A program made the position numbers and the translations under genes. The notes below the pieces were generated by a model. That model worked only from the letters and a program-made list of their open reading frames with translations, was not told the origin of the DNA and made no database searches. 64,000 bases of DNA from Triops longicaudatus (Eukaryota; Arthropoda; Branchiopoda; Notostraca; Triopsidae): NCBI GenBank assembly GCA_022885665.1, contig JAGQDJ010000199.1:28389-92388 (forward strand), given 5' to 3'. The number at the start of each line of letters is the position of its first letter. The stretch's first letter is position 1. Shown here piece by piece: positions 54,044 to 64,000 of this stretch.

Positions 54044-55693
54044 GCCGAATGGGAACGTGAAGAAGATGACCTACACATACCTTCGCGGAACGGAGGCCCC
54101 GCAGTACCGAGGCAAGTCAGAACCACCGTAGCCGCGGTGACTACGCCGATGTCAGAGATCGAGACCATCGCCACAGCCATCGCGGAAAAGTTTGGAGCAG
54201 TGTTGTCAAAGAAGTTGGCTGGCGATCTGGGAGGAGAGCCGAGGAGTCATACACCACCCACACGAGGTAAGGTTGGCCACCCTTTCAATCACTCCCGTAC
54301 GCATGAGGGAGAACCACTCTGTTTTGCATGTGGTAAGAGGGGGCACATAGCCCGTATGTGCCCAAATGGGCGAGCGAACGGACGAACTGGCCTGGACCCC
54401 ACCACCGACGGGGTTAATTCAATCAGGCGCCTAGGAGAAAGCGAAAGAGAGTTTAGCTCGCGGGGAAACGCTAGAGAAGACAAAAGAGTACAGTTCCCTC
54501 CCGAGGGGGGGACGGGACATTCGGGGTTTTGGCAAAGAACCAGCGGGTATGGGGAGCGTAGCTTGGGGGCCGTTACCATACCCGTACTTTGCTATAGTTG
54601 CCCCAACCTAGTTACGGAAAAGATCCTTTGCAACGGGATACCGGCGCTAGGTCTTATCGATACAGGTGCTTTCGTGAGTGCTGTATCCCGGGGTTGGGTG
54701 CAACAGCATCGAGTGCCATGTGTACCATGGCAAGTGCCCACCATTATCGTAGCGAATGGCCAAGTCGGCGAGACGTTCGGCGGGGCCGAGGTCACAGTTG
54801 TCCTTCACGGACGCAAGTTGACCACTACAGCGGTCGTATTAGGTAACGACATAGGTGTTGCCGACGTCATCATCGGCAACGATCTCCTGAAGCAGTTAGG
54901 GCGAGTAACGATAGAGTACGGCGAGGACGGTCATCGTCTCGCGAGTTTTGAAAATAGGTCAATTAAGGGGGGGTTGAAGGAAAACTCCGCCCATCGAGTC
55001 AGTCCGATTGCCGGGGTGACAGTAGCCCCGCCGAGTTTGACGTCGCCAGAGGGCGAAAAGTGGAGCTTATTATCTAAAGAAAGCGAGGAAAAGAGTTTAC
55101 TGCCTACGGCAAGCAGGGAGAGGAGAGTACCGCTTAAAGAAAGTGAGGAAAAGAATCTACGGTCTACAAAAGGCAGAGAAAAGAGGTTACCGCCAATAGA
55201 AGGCGAACAGGAGATTTTAAAAGTGCCTACAGAAGGCGAAGAGGAGATTTTAGCGCCTAGAGAAGGCAAGGAGCAGAGTGTAGCGCCCATAGAAGGCGAG
55301 GAGTTGAGTTTGACGGACCCACCAAGGCAGGCCGATCTGTATTGCAGGCCAGTGGTAAGCCCAGGGTTAAGGGGATGTGACAGGCTAGACCTCAAAGAGG
55401 AGGTAAGCGAGTTGACCAAGGTTACGGAAGAGAGGGCCGATGATAGAGTAAGCCCGGGAGGAGAAAATGTCGAGTGTAAGGCTGAAGAAGTAGGAGCTTC
55501 CAAGGTAAGTGTAACGTGCCCAGAGGAACGCTGTACTAGTAGCACAATTAGTGAGGAGTCGGCAGGGGAAGCAGCAAAGGAAGGCCAGACGGAAGTGGTC
55601 TGTCCTGAGGGATTTAGGATACCGGGCAAATCGGCCCGATGTGTTAAGTTGCAGCTGCGAGGCCGACCAATTGTGAGTAGTGAGGTTCTGTAA
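54044..55693 (+). pseudogene. gag nucleocapsid and aspartic protease of the Gypsy element
   Basis: Same frame as the upstream gag, separated by one TGA. A CCHC zinc knuckle (C-F-A-C-G-K-R-G-H-I-A-R-M-C) is at 54320-54361 and the protease active site L-I-D-T-G-A at about 54653-54670, followed by a DVIIGNDLL flap-end motif. After the protease comes a long charged linker with a degenerate repeat of about 13 residues (P-x-EGEEEIL type, 55060-55310). The frame ends in TAA at 55691, before reverse transcriptase starts. Confidence 0.85.
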
Positions 55694-55764
55694 GAGTCCA
55701 GTTTGAGAGTTTTTAGCGAAAAGGGCATCAGTTTCGGGAGATCCATCGTTGACAGTAACGGTGA

Positions 55765-58700
55765 GCTGCGAAGGTTATCCTTGTGAATTTCAGCCCACAG
55801 CCCCAATGGGTGTTCAAGGGTATGGTATTAGGGATAGCCAGTACCTACGACGCGGGCAGCTCGACAGCAGTAGGACCCGAGGTTCCTCGTAAGCCAGTTA
55901 GCTTTGAAATCCTAGAGCAGTCAATTGCTCCGAACCTAGAGGACCACCAAGTGGAGGCCCTCCGGAAGTTGCTGAGGAAGCACCGTCAGTGCTTCGCTAG
56001 TGAAAATCATGACCTCGGTCACAGTAGAGTTAGTGAGCATGCAATCGACACAGGCGAATCGAGGCCCATTGCTCAGGCCCCGTACCGTAGTAGTTTCAGG
56101 GAGCGAGAGCTTATACAGCAACAGGTGCAAGAGATGCTAGACGCCGAAGTCATAGAGCAGTCCTTTAGTCCTTGGGCGTCTCCCGTAGTCCTAGTGAAGA
56201 AGAAAGATGGTAGTTGGCGCTTCTGTGTGGACTACCGCAGGCTAAATGCAGTTACCGTCAAGAACGTATACCCATTACCTCGCATCGCCTTGGATTCCTT
56301 ACGAGGGTCGCAGTATTTTAGTGCACTGGATTTGATGTCAAGGTATTGGCAAGTTTCCGTTAAAGAAGAGGACCGGGAGAAGACGGCTTTTGTAACTCCA
56401 GATGGTCTTTACCAATTCAAAGTTATGCCGTTTGACTTATGTAGTGCCCCGGCCATGTTCCAGCGCATGATGGATGTTGTGCTGGGAGGATTAAAATGGC
56501 AAGTATGTTTATTCAATCTGGACGACATTGTCATCTATTCTCGTACGTTTGACGCCCATTAACGGGACATTGAGGCGGTCCTTTCCGCATTGGCGGCCGC
56601 TAACCTTAGGTTGAAGCCAAGTAAGTGTAAGTTCGGTTGCGGTGAGGTACAAGTCTTGGGGCACATCGTCGACCGACAAGGAATACGTCCGGACGAGAGC
56701 AAAATTAAGGCTGTTGCGAAGTTTCCTCGCCCCAAAAATCTAACGGACGTAAGGAGCTTTACCAGCCTATGCTCGTACTATAGGCGTTTTATTCAAGGAA
56801 TGTCGTTGCGGGCCGAACCCCTGTCTCGCCTTACCAAGAAGGACATGAAATTCCTCTGGGGTCAGGAACAGGAACAAGCTTTTCAGGGCCTGAAACAGGC
56901 CCTTATCAGCGCACCTGTCCTGGTACACCCCGACTTTGAAATAGAGTTTGAAGTACACCCTGATGCGTGCGACTATGGCATCGTGGCCGTTCTAGTTCAA
57001 CGTCCTGATGGGGAGGAAAAGGTGGTAGCTTTTGCGAGTAGGCTCTTGAACAAGCCAGAGCGGAATTACTCCACCACGGAGAAGGAGTGCCAGGCGCTTG
57101 TCTGGGCAGTAAAGAGATTTCGTCATTATTTATGGGGACGGCGCTTTAAGATCGTAATTGACCACCACGCGCTGTGTTGGCTCACTTCCATTAAAGATCC
57201 CAACGGACGGCTGGCGCGGTGGGGCTTAGCCCTCATGGAGTACCAGTTTGAGATTGTTCACCGCAACAGTAGAGTTAACCAGGATGCCGACGCTCTGTCG
57301 CGAAACCCCGTTGACGGGCCAGAGCCGGAAAATGGTGAGTACGGGCCCGCGCTGTTTAGCCTAATGGAACTTCCAGAAAAAGAATTCAGTAATATCGCGG
57401 AGTGTCAACGTAAAGACTCCTGCTGAGGAAAGATCATTGAGCTTCTATCGAAACCTAACCCTAGTAGTGGTGAGAGGAGGAAGGTCGCACAGTATACCTT
57501 GCGCGAGGGACGCCTCTACAGAGTTGCCCTCAGAGATGGTCAGTTGTGCTTACGGCTGTGTGTGCCCAGAAATTTGAGACGGGAGGTACTCTACCACTGC
57601 CATGGTGAGGTGACCGCCGGACACCTCGGGCTTAAGAGGACGTGGGGGAGAATCTCTTCCCGGTATTATTGGAAAAAAATGTTAGAGGACGTACGTAACT
57701 ACGTGGCCTCATGTGAGGATTGCCAGACGCGGAAGGGCGAAAAGACAAAGGCGAAGGGACTAATGATACCCATCCAGGCCGACGCCCCATTCGAGAAGGT
57801 CGGGTTAGACTTTCTGGGCCCATTTAACGCAACCGCGGCGGGCAATCGCCACATTATCGTTGCAGTGGATTATGTGACTAAGTGGGCGGAAACTCGAGCC
57901 GTCCCGGCAGCTGCTGTAGAGGAAGCCGTTAAATTCTTTGCGAAACAGCTGGTTCTCAGACACGGAGCCCCAAAGGTGTTGCTGACGGATCGAGGTCCGT
58001 GTTTGACAGCTGCCTTCACGGAAGCTGTTGTGAGTGCCCTAAGCACCAGACACGTTACGACGACTGCATACCATCCTCAATGTAATGGGCTAACCGAGCG
58101 ATTGAATCAGACCTTAGCTACGATGCTGTCGATGTATGTTAGCTCGAATCAGCGCGACTGGGATGAGTCGCTGGACTACGTAACGTTCGCTTAAAACAGC
58201 AGCGAGCAAGAGTCCACGGGGTATTCTCCATTTTACCTATCCCACGGTAGGGACCCTGTCCTACCCATCGACGTAATGTTAGGGGCTACAACAGAGCCCA
58301 TCAGCCAAACGCCCACGGGTGAGGAGGGGCCTGATGAGAAAATTCGAAATAGACTAAGTGAGGCATTCCGCGTCGTGAGGGAACGACTAAGGAACGCGCA
58401 AGAAAGACAGAAGAGGAGGTACGACGCCGAGCACGAAGAGAGGAACTATGAGGCCGGAGACAAGGTCTGGGTGTATACACCCATTCGTAAAGTCGGTAAA
58501 TCCGAAAAACTTTTGCATCGGTTTCACGGGCCGTACGAAATCTTGCGTAAGACCTCGCCCGTAGATTACGAAGTTAAGGGAGTTAAGCGTAGGAAGGCCA
58601 CAGACATAGTGCATGTCTCTCGACTTAAGCCCTATGTCCCGAGGGATGTGGATCTAACCGGAGAAGAGTACGTAGAACTTGAGTCGGCAGAGGAAAGACC

Positions 58701-58887
58701 CTCTATCTCGGATACTCGAGCGGAGACCCCTGAAGCGATAGAGGGAAATTCGCAAAGACAGGATCAGGACAGACAGGAGCTACCAGAAGAACAGACAGAG
58801 GAACCAGTAGAGCGCCTTCCTGAACTAGGTTTCAGTAGGTCAGGACGACTCCGAAGACCGACCAGATTCTATGGGTACGACGATTAA
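55765..58887 (+). pseudogene. pol: pol (RT, RNase H, integrase) of the Gypsy element
   Basis: A single frame, different from gag, interrupted by three stops: TAA 56560, TGA 57424 and TAA 58192. RT motifs present include PWASPVVLVKKKDGSWRFC-type palm sequence and YQFKVMPF; the catalytic box reads NLDD rather than the usual YLDD/YVDD. RNase H shows DACDYG and the TTEKECQALVWAV motif. Integrase has the HHCC zinc finger and the D, D, E catalytic residues (GLDFLGPF, TDRGP, NGLTERLNQTL). The C-terminal part (58276-58887) is an SH3-like integrase end without a chromodomain. The element cannot make full-length Pol as it stands. Confidence 0.9.
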
Positions 58888-59588
58888 CTGGTTCTAACCT
58901 CTCGGAGGAGGAAACTGGCGTTTCTTCAGCGTTGACCCTCTTAAAATTACATTCAATTGCTTAAGGGGGAGCCAAATAGACATACCGCGAAGACCAATAC
59001 CATACAGGGTCAGAGAGTTCAACAGGTGCCCAGTGTTTGTTCCGTTCGTTCGTTATATTGGATAATTCCGGCATAATACAGGCGCGAAGTCCTTTAAGTA
59101 CACACCCCTCGGTGCCCTCTGTTACGTTGCATGCCTTTGTACTAAATTTCACACTAACTAATCCCCTGGCCAACCTCACCAAACCCCGATTTCCCCAATT
59201 GGATGTACCCGAGGAAAGGATCACTGAAGCGATTCGCAGTGTAAGCGAATCCTAGACCTCAACTTGGAAACACTTTCATCAGGTCATTAAGACTGGTCAG
59301 CGCTTTGGGGACGACCCGTTAGCAGACACCCGTGCAGCTACTGACAAACTGATGATCGTGTTGAATTGTGTTATGTCGTTATATTTATTGTGTTTTAACA
59401 AAACTTTGTAATTATACTCGAACCCTTGTAAGTGGTTTCCGGAATATTTTGTGTGACCCAATTTTGTGATTTGCCCTTGTCTGACATGATTTTCCCTGTT
59501 TATTCGGCCATTAGTGTAATAGGTGATCCATTTATATAATGTTATGGGTAGGATCTACCGAGGGCGTTTGAGCCTAAGGGGGGAGCAA
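58888..59588 (+). other. Gypsy 3' non-coding region with polypurine tract
   Basis: About 700 bp between the integrase stop and the 3' LTR, with no open frame of note and no envelope gene. The polypurine tract AAGGGGGGAGCAA at 59576-59588 abuts the LTR, as expected for plus-strand priming. Confidence 0.8.
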
Positions 59589-60106
59589 TGTAACGCAAAA
59601 ATGTGCTCAGGCTTGGTAGAGGTAGTGTGGTAGGGTGGCGTTCAGTATCCGTCTTGGGCACTGTCACTCCCAAAGCTCCTTGGATGCCTTCCTCGAAGCG
59701 TCGTCTCTGGGGACTCGAGGTGGAATGCAAGGTGACTGCGAGAGAGTGACAGGTCAAGGCTAAGGTAAGTAAATAAAAGGTCTAGGTGAGAGGCAACTGA
59801 GTGAGTTGGTTAGTTGACGTTAGAGGAGGAAAGTGGAAGGATTGGAAGAGTTGGCGTTAGAAGAGGAAAGTGGAAGGATTGAGTTAGTTGGAGCTGAAGG
59901 AGTGAGTGAGAGTAAGTCGAGGAGAGACAAACGTGGTGAAGAGAGAGTAGAACAGTTGTTGCGTTGTTAATGTGTTGCGATGGTAGTAACGAACGTGTTG
60001 TAAGCTTAAGTTAACCTCACTGAATACACTTATATCCCACAAGCGGACCGTTTCCTTAAGGACCCGACGTGCAAAAATCGTCCTCTCGACGAAAGTGTAC
60101 GTCACA
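59589..60106 (+). repeat. 3' LTR of the Gypsy element
   Basis: 518 bp, the partner of 52703-53220 with about 99% identity. It is followed by the target-site copy GTAT and then by the unit spacer GGCTAG. Confidence 0.95.
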
Positions 60107-60607
60107 GTATGGCTAGTGTAACTGGAAGTGTCTTTTTTTTTTAATTTCGCTGATTTTTGTTTTTCTGACCATTCGCCTCAATAGGCGTAAGTCTTCGCGA
60201 GATGTCAAAAATAGTAATACTAATTAGAAACATATTGCGTAACGGCAACGAGCATTAGCTCACACCTGAGCTCTCAATTAAAAAAATAATAATACGGTAA
60301 AAAGAAAAAATACGCTTAAAGTTTTGCAAAAGGCTTGTGAACTTCGACCACAATAAAGCCAACACTTCGTTATAGCTAGTTTTAGCAATAGCATAATCTT
60401 AATTTAATTTTCGGACCATAGAGAAAGGAAGAGTATGGAAGAATCATTGATATTTTCAGTCGTAGCCCTTTAAACTACTTAAAAAAACGATATTTCAACG
60501 AGGGAGCGTGTGTATTGCGAAAATTTAACAAGATGAGAACGGAACAGATGCAGATGGATGTTAAAAGACGTCAAGTTCTGTTAACGGTAGGCATCGCAAA
60601 TTCTTTT

Positions 60608-61275
60608 CTACCAATGATAGCCATAGTTGGAGTAGCCGTAGCTAGGGTAGTTGTAGCCATAGTTGGAGTAACCATAGCTAGGGTAGTGATAGCTGTAGCT
60701 AGGGTAAGCGGAAGTGTAGCCTTGGTATCGGTTGTACCGATATTCGTCACCACTCAAGTCAGTGGGAGTGGCTTCGGCAGCTGGGGCAGCAGCAGCGTCG
60801 GTGTCACGGCGCCAACGGTGACCACCATAGTGACCACCGTAGTAGCTGCCGTAACCGTAGTTGGAAGGGTAGTAGCTACGGTAGTATCCACCAGGGTATT
60901 CACCATAACGGTGACCACTGTAATAACCGCCATATCCGTAAAGACGATGTTCCTCCGATTCTTGATCAACAACCAACGCTTTGGGAGCTTCAGCAGCTAC
61001 AACGCCATCTTGTGCTTCCACGTCGCGACGACCACGATAGTAGTGGCCTCTGTATCCGCCGTGATAGCCACCTCGTCTGTAGTAACCCTTGTATTTGTGC
61101 TCTTCGGAAGCTTGGTCTTCGGCCAAAGCCACCACCACCAGTGCCAAAAGAATCTGCAAATAAACAATGTTAAGAAAATATAATTTTCAAAGAAAAAATT
61201 CCATGTGACATTTATGTCGACAAAATTATTCGAGTAAACTTACAAGGATATTTAGATACTTACAATGTATTTCAT
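60608..61275 (-). CDS. Secreted Tyr/Gly-rich multi-peptide precursor, copy E
   Basis: Exon 1 61275-61264 encodes MKYI (Leu to Ile relative to A and D), exon 2 61153-60608; 185 residues. Signal peptide, both RXRR sites and the three Tyr-rich segments are intact. The middle segment differs most: the Y-P-G-Y-Y-G-S run of copy A reads Y-P-G-G-Y-Y-R-S, with a one-residue insertion, and there are single changes (Ala to Val in the first spacer, His to Asn in the tail). It is downstream of the Gypsy insertion and its upstream homology ends near 61546. The TATA box at 61351-61361 is intact. Confidence 0.87.
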
Positions 61276-61350
61276 GTTGTATTTGCTGAGCTTTTGCGTG
61301 TTGCAAGCTGCTTCGCTTTGAATGAATTGATACTTGGTAGAAAGCAACCG

Positions 61351-61361
61351 CTCTTTTTATA
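61351..61361 (-). promoter_or_regulatory. TATA box of precursor gene E
   Basis: Reads TATAAAAAGAG on the minus strand, 76-86 bp upstream of the ATG, identical to copy A in sequence and spacing. Confidence 0.7.
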
Positions 61362-61546
61362 CTCGTTCAGTGGCCATGAAAAATTGTCCACTATCTGTAA
61401 GGCTGGGTGGAATAGATAAAACATTATTCTGTAAGGAAAAAATTGAACGTCTAACGTATAGCGATACACATGGATAGTCTTCATTACCACAATAGCTTGG
61501 AAAATTTCCCTTGCTTTACCGGTGGTCAACGCCTTCTGCCTGTCCC

Positions 61547-62021
61547 AGTATTAGCGAACGGGTGGAATACATATTAGCGTTTATATGTCATTTTTGCTGC
61601 TTAATATTTTGAAATAATTCTCAATTCGTATTAGAATTAATATTTTGTATTTTCAAATCGCAAAAACACACACAAACGTACAGTACGTATAAATCATAAA
61701 ATGGACAGAGTATTTTTTTTAAAAAAATGGAACTGTGCAAGTGCAAAAACCCCAAAACTGGCTTAGCAAAATAATCACATATAAGAAACCATCCAAATCG
61801 GCAATAGCAGGCTCAAAAGTTTCAATACATACAAAATAAGAATCTCAAAGATAAAGTGATGAAAAACACGGAGAAGCAAGGATACTATAGGAAACGCACA
61901 TAAAACTATAAATGGGTAGTCACGAAACACGTTGAAATAGCCAACGGTCGCAAGCACTATGAAACCATTTCGAAGAAAACATCTAGAGACACTAAGTAAA
62001 GATTTTTGTAACATTCAAGAC
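61547..62021. other. Unique DNA beyond the third duplication unit
   Basis: Homology to units 1 and 2 stops near 61546 (GCCTTCTGCC). The following AT-rich sequence contains nothing recognisable. Confidence 0.5.
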
Positions 62022-62382
62022 AGCCCCGTACCGTGACACCTTTTGAAGGGGGGGGGGCAGACTCTTATTAAGGGGGCCAGTAATTCTCGTGTAATAAATG
62101 AATACTTTTTGAAATGTTCAAATTTCGAATGATCAAGAAAAACAAAATAGACCTTTTGTCTCGACATTATTTTGCGGCACTATTGCCTATATGGAATGAT
62201 TTTCGCACATTTTTCCGAAACAAAGACAAAAACCAATTATTATGTTTGCACGATGGACAATTGAACGTAGTACAGAAAGTCAGACAGATTTGCTATAACA
62301 AAGGAAGAATGCAGTAGTATAGAAATAACACAACAATTACATACAGAAGTAAGAAATTGTATGCGTAAGATATTAACGTGAC

Positions 62383-63933
62383 TCAAAATAACTGCAGTCG
62401 ACGAGTTTTCATTTCATTAAACCATCGAAGAAAGTCATCAGATTTGATGTTATTAGTTATGTCACTTTCAAACGAGAGCAATACAAGGTTGGCTTTACGA
62501 GAATGGGTCATAGATGTACGAAAGGGAGTTAGAACACGAGATAAAGTACTGAAACTCGCCTCACATGTGGCAGTTGAAGCACCAAGTGTCAGTGCGGAAG
62601 CTGNGAACACGAGATAAAGTACTGAAACTCGCCTCACATGTGGCAGTTGAAGCACCAAGTGTCAGTGCGGAAGCTGCAAGACGATACACAGATGGAAATA
62701 CCTCTCGGTAAGAGTACAGTTCTTGCACTAACTGATGAACGTTTGTTACAGTACTGGTCCTCTTCAATAGGAATATCTTCGCAGTTTCAAATTCATGTTG
62801 GGTTTTGATTAGGTCCACGCCACACAAATTCGCTAATGTCTTTGCTCCGCAATATTCAAAAAGTTTGGGCGATTTGTCTTTAAACATGCCAGAGACTTGT
62901 AAAGGTTTCTGTTAGTGACACTGAAGCGGTTTGTTAGTTCCAGCAGAGTCCTGTCAACGACTTCGTAATACATTTGGCGATATGCGCATCTGATAGACAA
63001 GTCCTGGTGTTCTGGCTGTCCCACAGATTCCAACACAACGAAATTCTTTAATTGTGAGTTCATCTGAGTTCGTCTCCTTTTCGGTCTCTGTTCCATATCA
63101 ACATGACCTTCAAATTTCTCAAAAAGAATTTGGAATTTCTCTTCATTACGGAGGCTGCGAAAGCGCTCTACGACGGCATCCATGACATCACATGCAGATG
63201 AAAGATCCATTGCTTCACCCTGCAAGCTATTGTTGGCTGGTTCAAGGATGGTCAGCATTGACTCGATGCAAGAGTCCAGTTGCTTCCAGTTGAATATCGA
63301 TGGAAAAGTGAGAATCTCTATTAGAGCAGAGTTCAAGCAAATCCACAACTGTATCATAATTTGTTGTTATTGCCTGAGTCGTCTGCAGGTGTCCTGTCCA
63401 ACGGTGTTCCATGAGCTTGATACATCCAACGATGTTCCATCGCCTTGATACATGGCCGCAACATTAGGCTTTGAGAAAAATGCATATAAGTTTCTGCATA
63501 TGTCGAAGAAGTCTTGCAGTTTTTTGCACTCAGAAATAGCACACACAACAACCAAATGCAATTTGTGGTTGAAGCAATGGATATACGGAATTTCTTTTTG
63601 TAGACGCTTCTGAAGCAAGGCTTGCACCCCAGCATGCTGTCAAGACAAAACGGCGGCTCCGTCATAGCATCGGGAAATGATATTTTTAGGATCCAACTGA
63701 GCCTCTTTTAAAGTTGCCAAAATTATATCTGCGAAGGCCTCGGCATTGAGAGCAATTGTTCGGGAAATGCAGATTAAGTGCTCCTGAGGTTGTCCTGCTG
63801 AGACAAATCTTATAGCAATCAACACATTCTCAGTCCCTGTTCGATCTTTCGTACCATCCACCTTCAGTGTAAAATATTCGACATCCGCAGAATTGCACTT
63901 CTTTACAATTGACTCTTTCACTATTGATGCCAT
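62383..63933 (-). pseudogene. hAT-family transposase (DUF4371/ZMYM1-like), disrupted
   Basis: Reading from 63933 downward: a DUF4371-type segment (YFTLKVDGTKDRTGTENVLI, then CYDGAAVLS), the CFNHKLHLVVV motif (hAT catalytic region), a central region, and the C-terminal hAT dimerisation block (ATCEASFSTLSRV, then ANLVLLSFESDI). Breaks are an in-frame TGA near 63640, an in-frame TAA at 63367 and a frameshift between about 62833 and 62887. The 72-bp N-join at 62532-62676 also duplicates the dimerisation motif artificially. ZMYM1-like host proteins derive from the same transposase group, but the breaks argue for a dead transposon copy. Confidence 0.85.
62532..62676. other. Assembly join: 72-bp exact duplicate around a single N
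   Basis: Bases 62532-62603 and 62605-62676 are identical and separated by N at 62604. As at 51882, this is best read as an unmerged contig overlap, not biology. It splits the transposase C-terminus artificially. Confidence 0.85.
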
Positions 63934-64000
63934 TAACGCGATAATTTCATTTTGAATTCCAGGGGATGTGTACGTGGCAATTTTGGGAATTGTTTTAATG

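Larger units (their letters stand above)
52703..60106 (+). mobile_element. Gypsy-type LTR retrotransposon, 7.4 kb, with TSD GTAT
   Basis: Two 518-bp LTRs, beginning TGTAACGC and ending GTCACA, flank gag, protease, reverse transcriptase, RNase H and integrase in Gypsy (Metaviridae) order. The 4-bp target duplication GTAT is at 52699-52702 and 60107-60110. The pre-insertion sequence (AATGGTATGGCTAG) is present uninterrupted in the two sister units near 42097 and 48838. The LTRs differ at about five positions (roughly 1%), so insertion is recent, but the coding region has several in-frame stops and a frame change. No envelope gene is seen. Confidence 0.95.
62022..64000 (-). mobile_element. hAT transposon, decayed, cut by window end
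   Basis: The interior encodes the hAT transposase remains at 62383-63933. A possible terminus is CAGCCCCGTACCGTGACACC at 62022, followed by a G-run, as seen in several hAT ends. The other end lies outside the window, so TIR and TSD cannot be confirmed. Confidence 0.55.

Noticed and set aside
55691..55783. Programmed -1 frameshift between gag-protease and pol
   Set aside because: The gag frame stops at 55693 and the pol frame only opens at 55765, so there is no overlap in which a frameshift could work in this copy.

Overview
This window is eukaryotic nuclear DNA: genes are split by GT-AG introns up to 5.7 kb, protein domains are animal-type, and transposon debris is abundant. An arthropod (or another ecdysozoan) is the best guess. 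The main gene is an OXR1/NCOA7/mustard-type LysM-GRAM-TLDc gene, there is a degenerate TAACC (arthropod telomere-like) patch at 33.64 kb, and the Gypsy element resembles those common in arthropods. The species cannot be named from the sequence.

Region 1 (about 2.4-36.5 kb, + strand) is one large gene. I could thread 15 shared coding exons with consistent splice phases from 17330 to 36520. Two long, mutually exclusive first coding exons (5261-6012 and 10037-11607), and possibly a third (2360-2439), all end in the same phase and can splice to the exon at 17330. The predicted proteins are 1353, 1626 and possibly 1129 residues. The introns carry two complete hAT-type MITEs with perfect 8-bp target duplications, three pogo-like MITEs, a roughly 115-bp degenerate satellite, a 30-bp tandem repeat and a T33 tract directly at a 5' splice site.

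Region 2 (38.5-41.2 kb, + strand) is a two-exon gene for a 582-residue leucine-rich-repeat protein. Its only intron holds a 405-bp element with TTAA flanks.

Region 3 (42.1-61.5 kb) is a tandem segmental duplication. It carries three nearly identical intact genes on the minus strand (42591-43256, 49338-50003, 60608-61275) and several decayed relatives. Each intact gene has a 12-nt coding first exon, a signal peptide, and three Tyr/Gly-rich segments separated by acidic spacers that start at furin-type RXRR sites. This looks like a multi-peptide precursor family and is the best candidate for an undescribed system. A 7.4-kb Gypsy-type LTR retrotransposon (52703-60106, TSD GTAT, LTRs about 1% diverged) sits in the third unit; the empty site is preserved in the sister units. 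Its coding region has several in-frame stops.

Region 4 (about 62.0-64.0 kb, minus strand) is a decayed hAT transposase (DUF4371/ZMYM1-like), cut by the window end. Two single-N positions (51882, 62604) are each flanked by exact direct copies (105 and 72 bp) and look like uncollapsed assembly joins.
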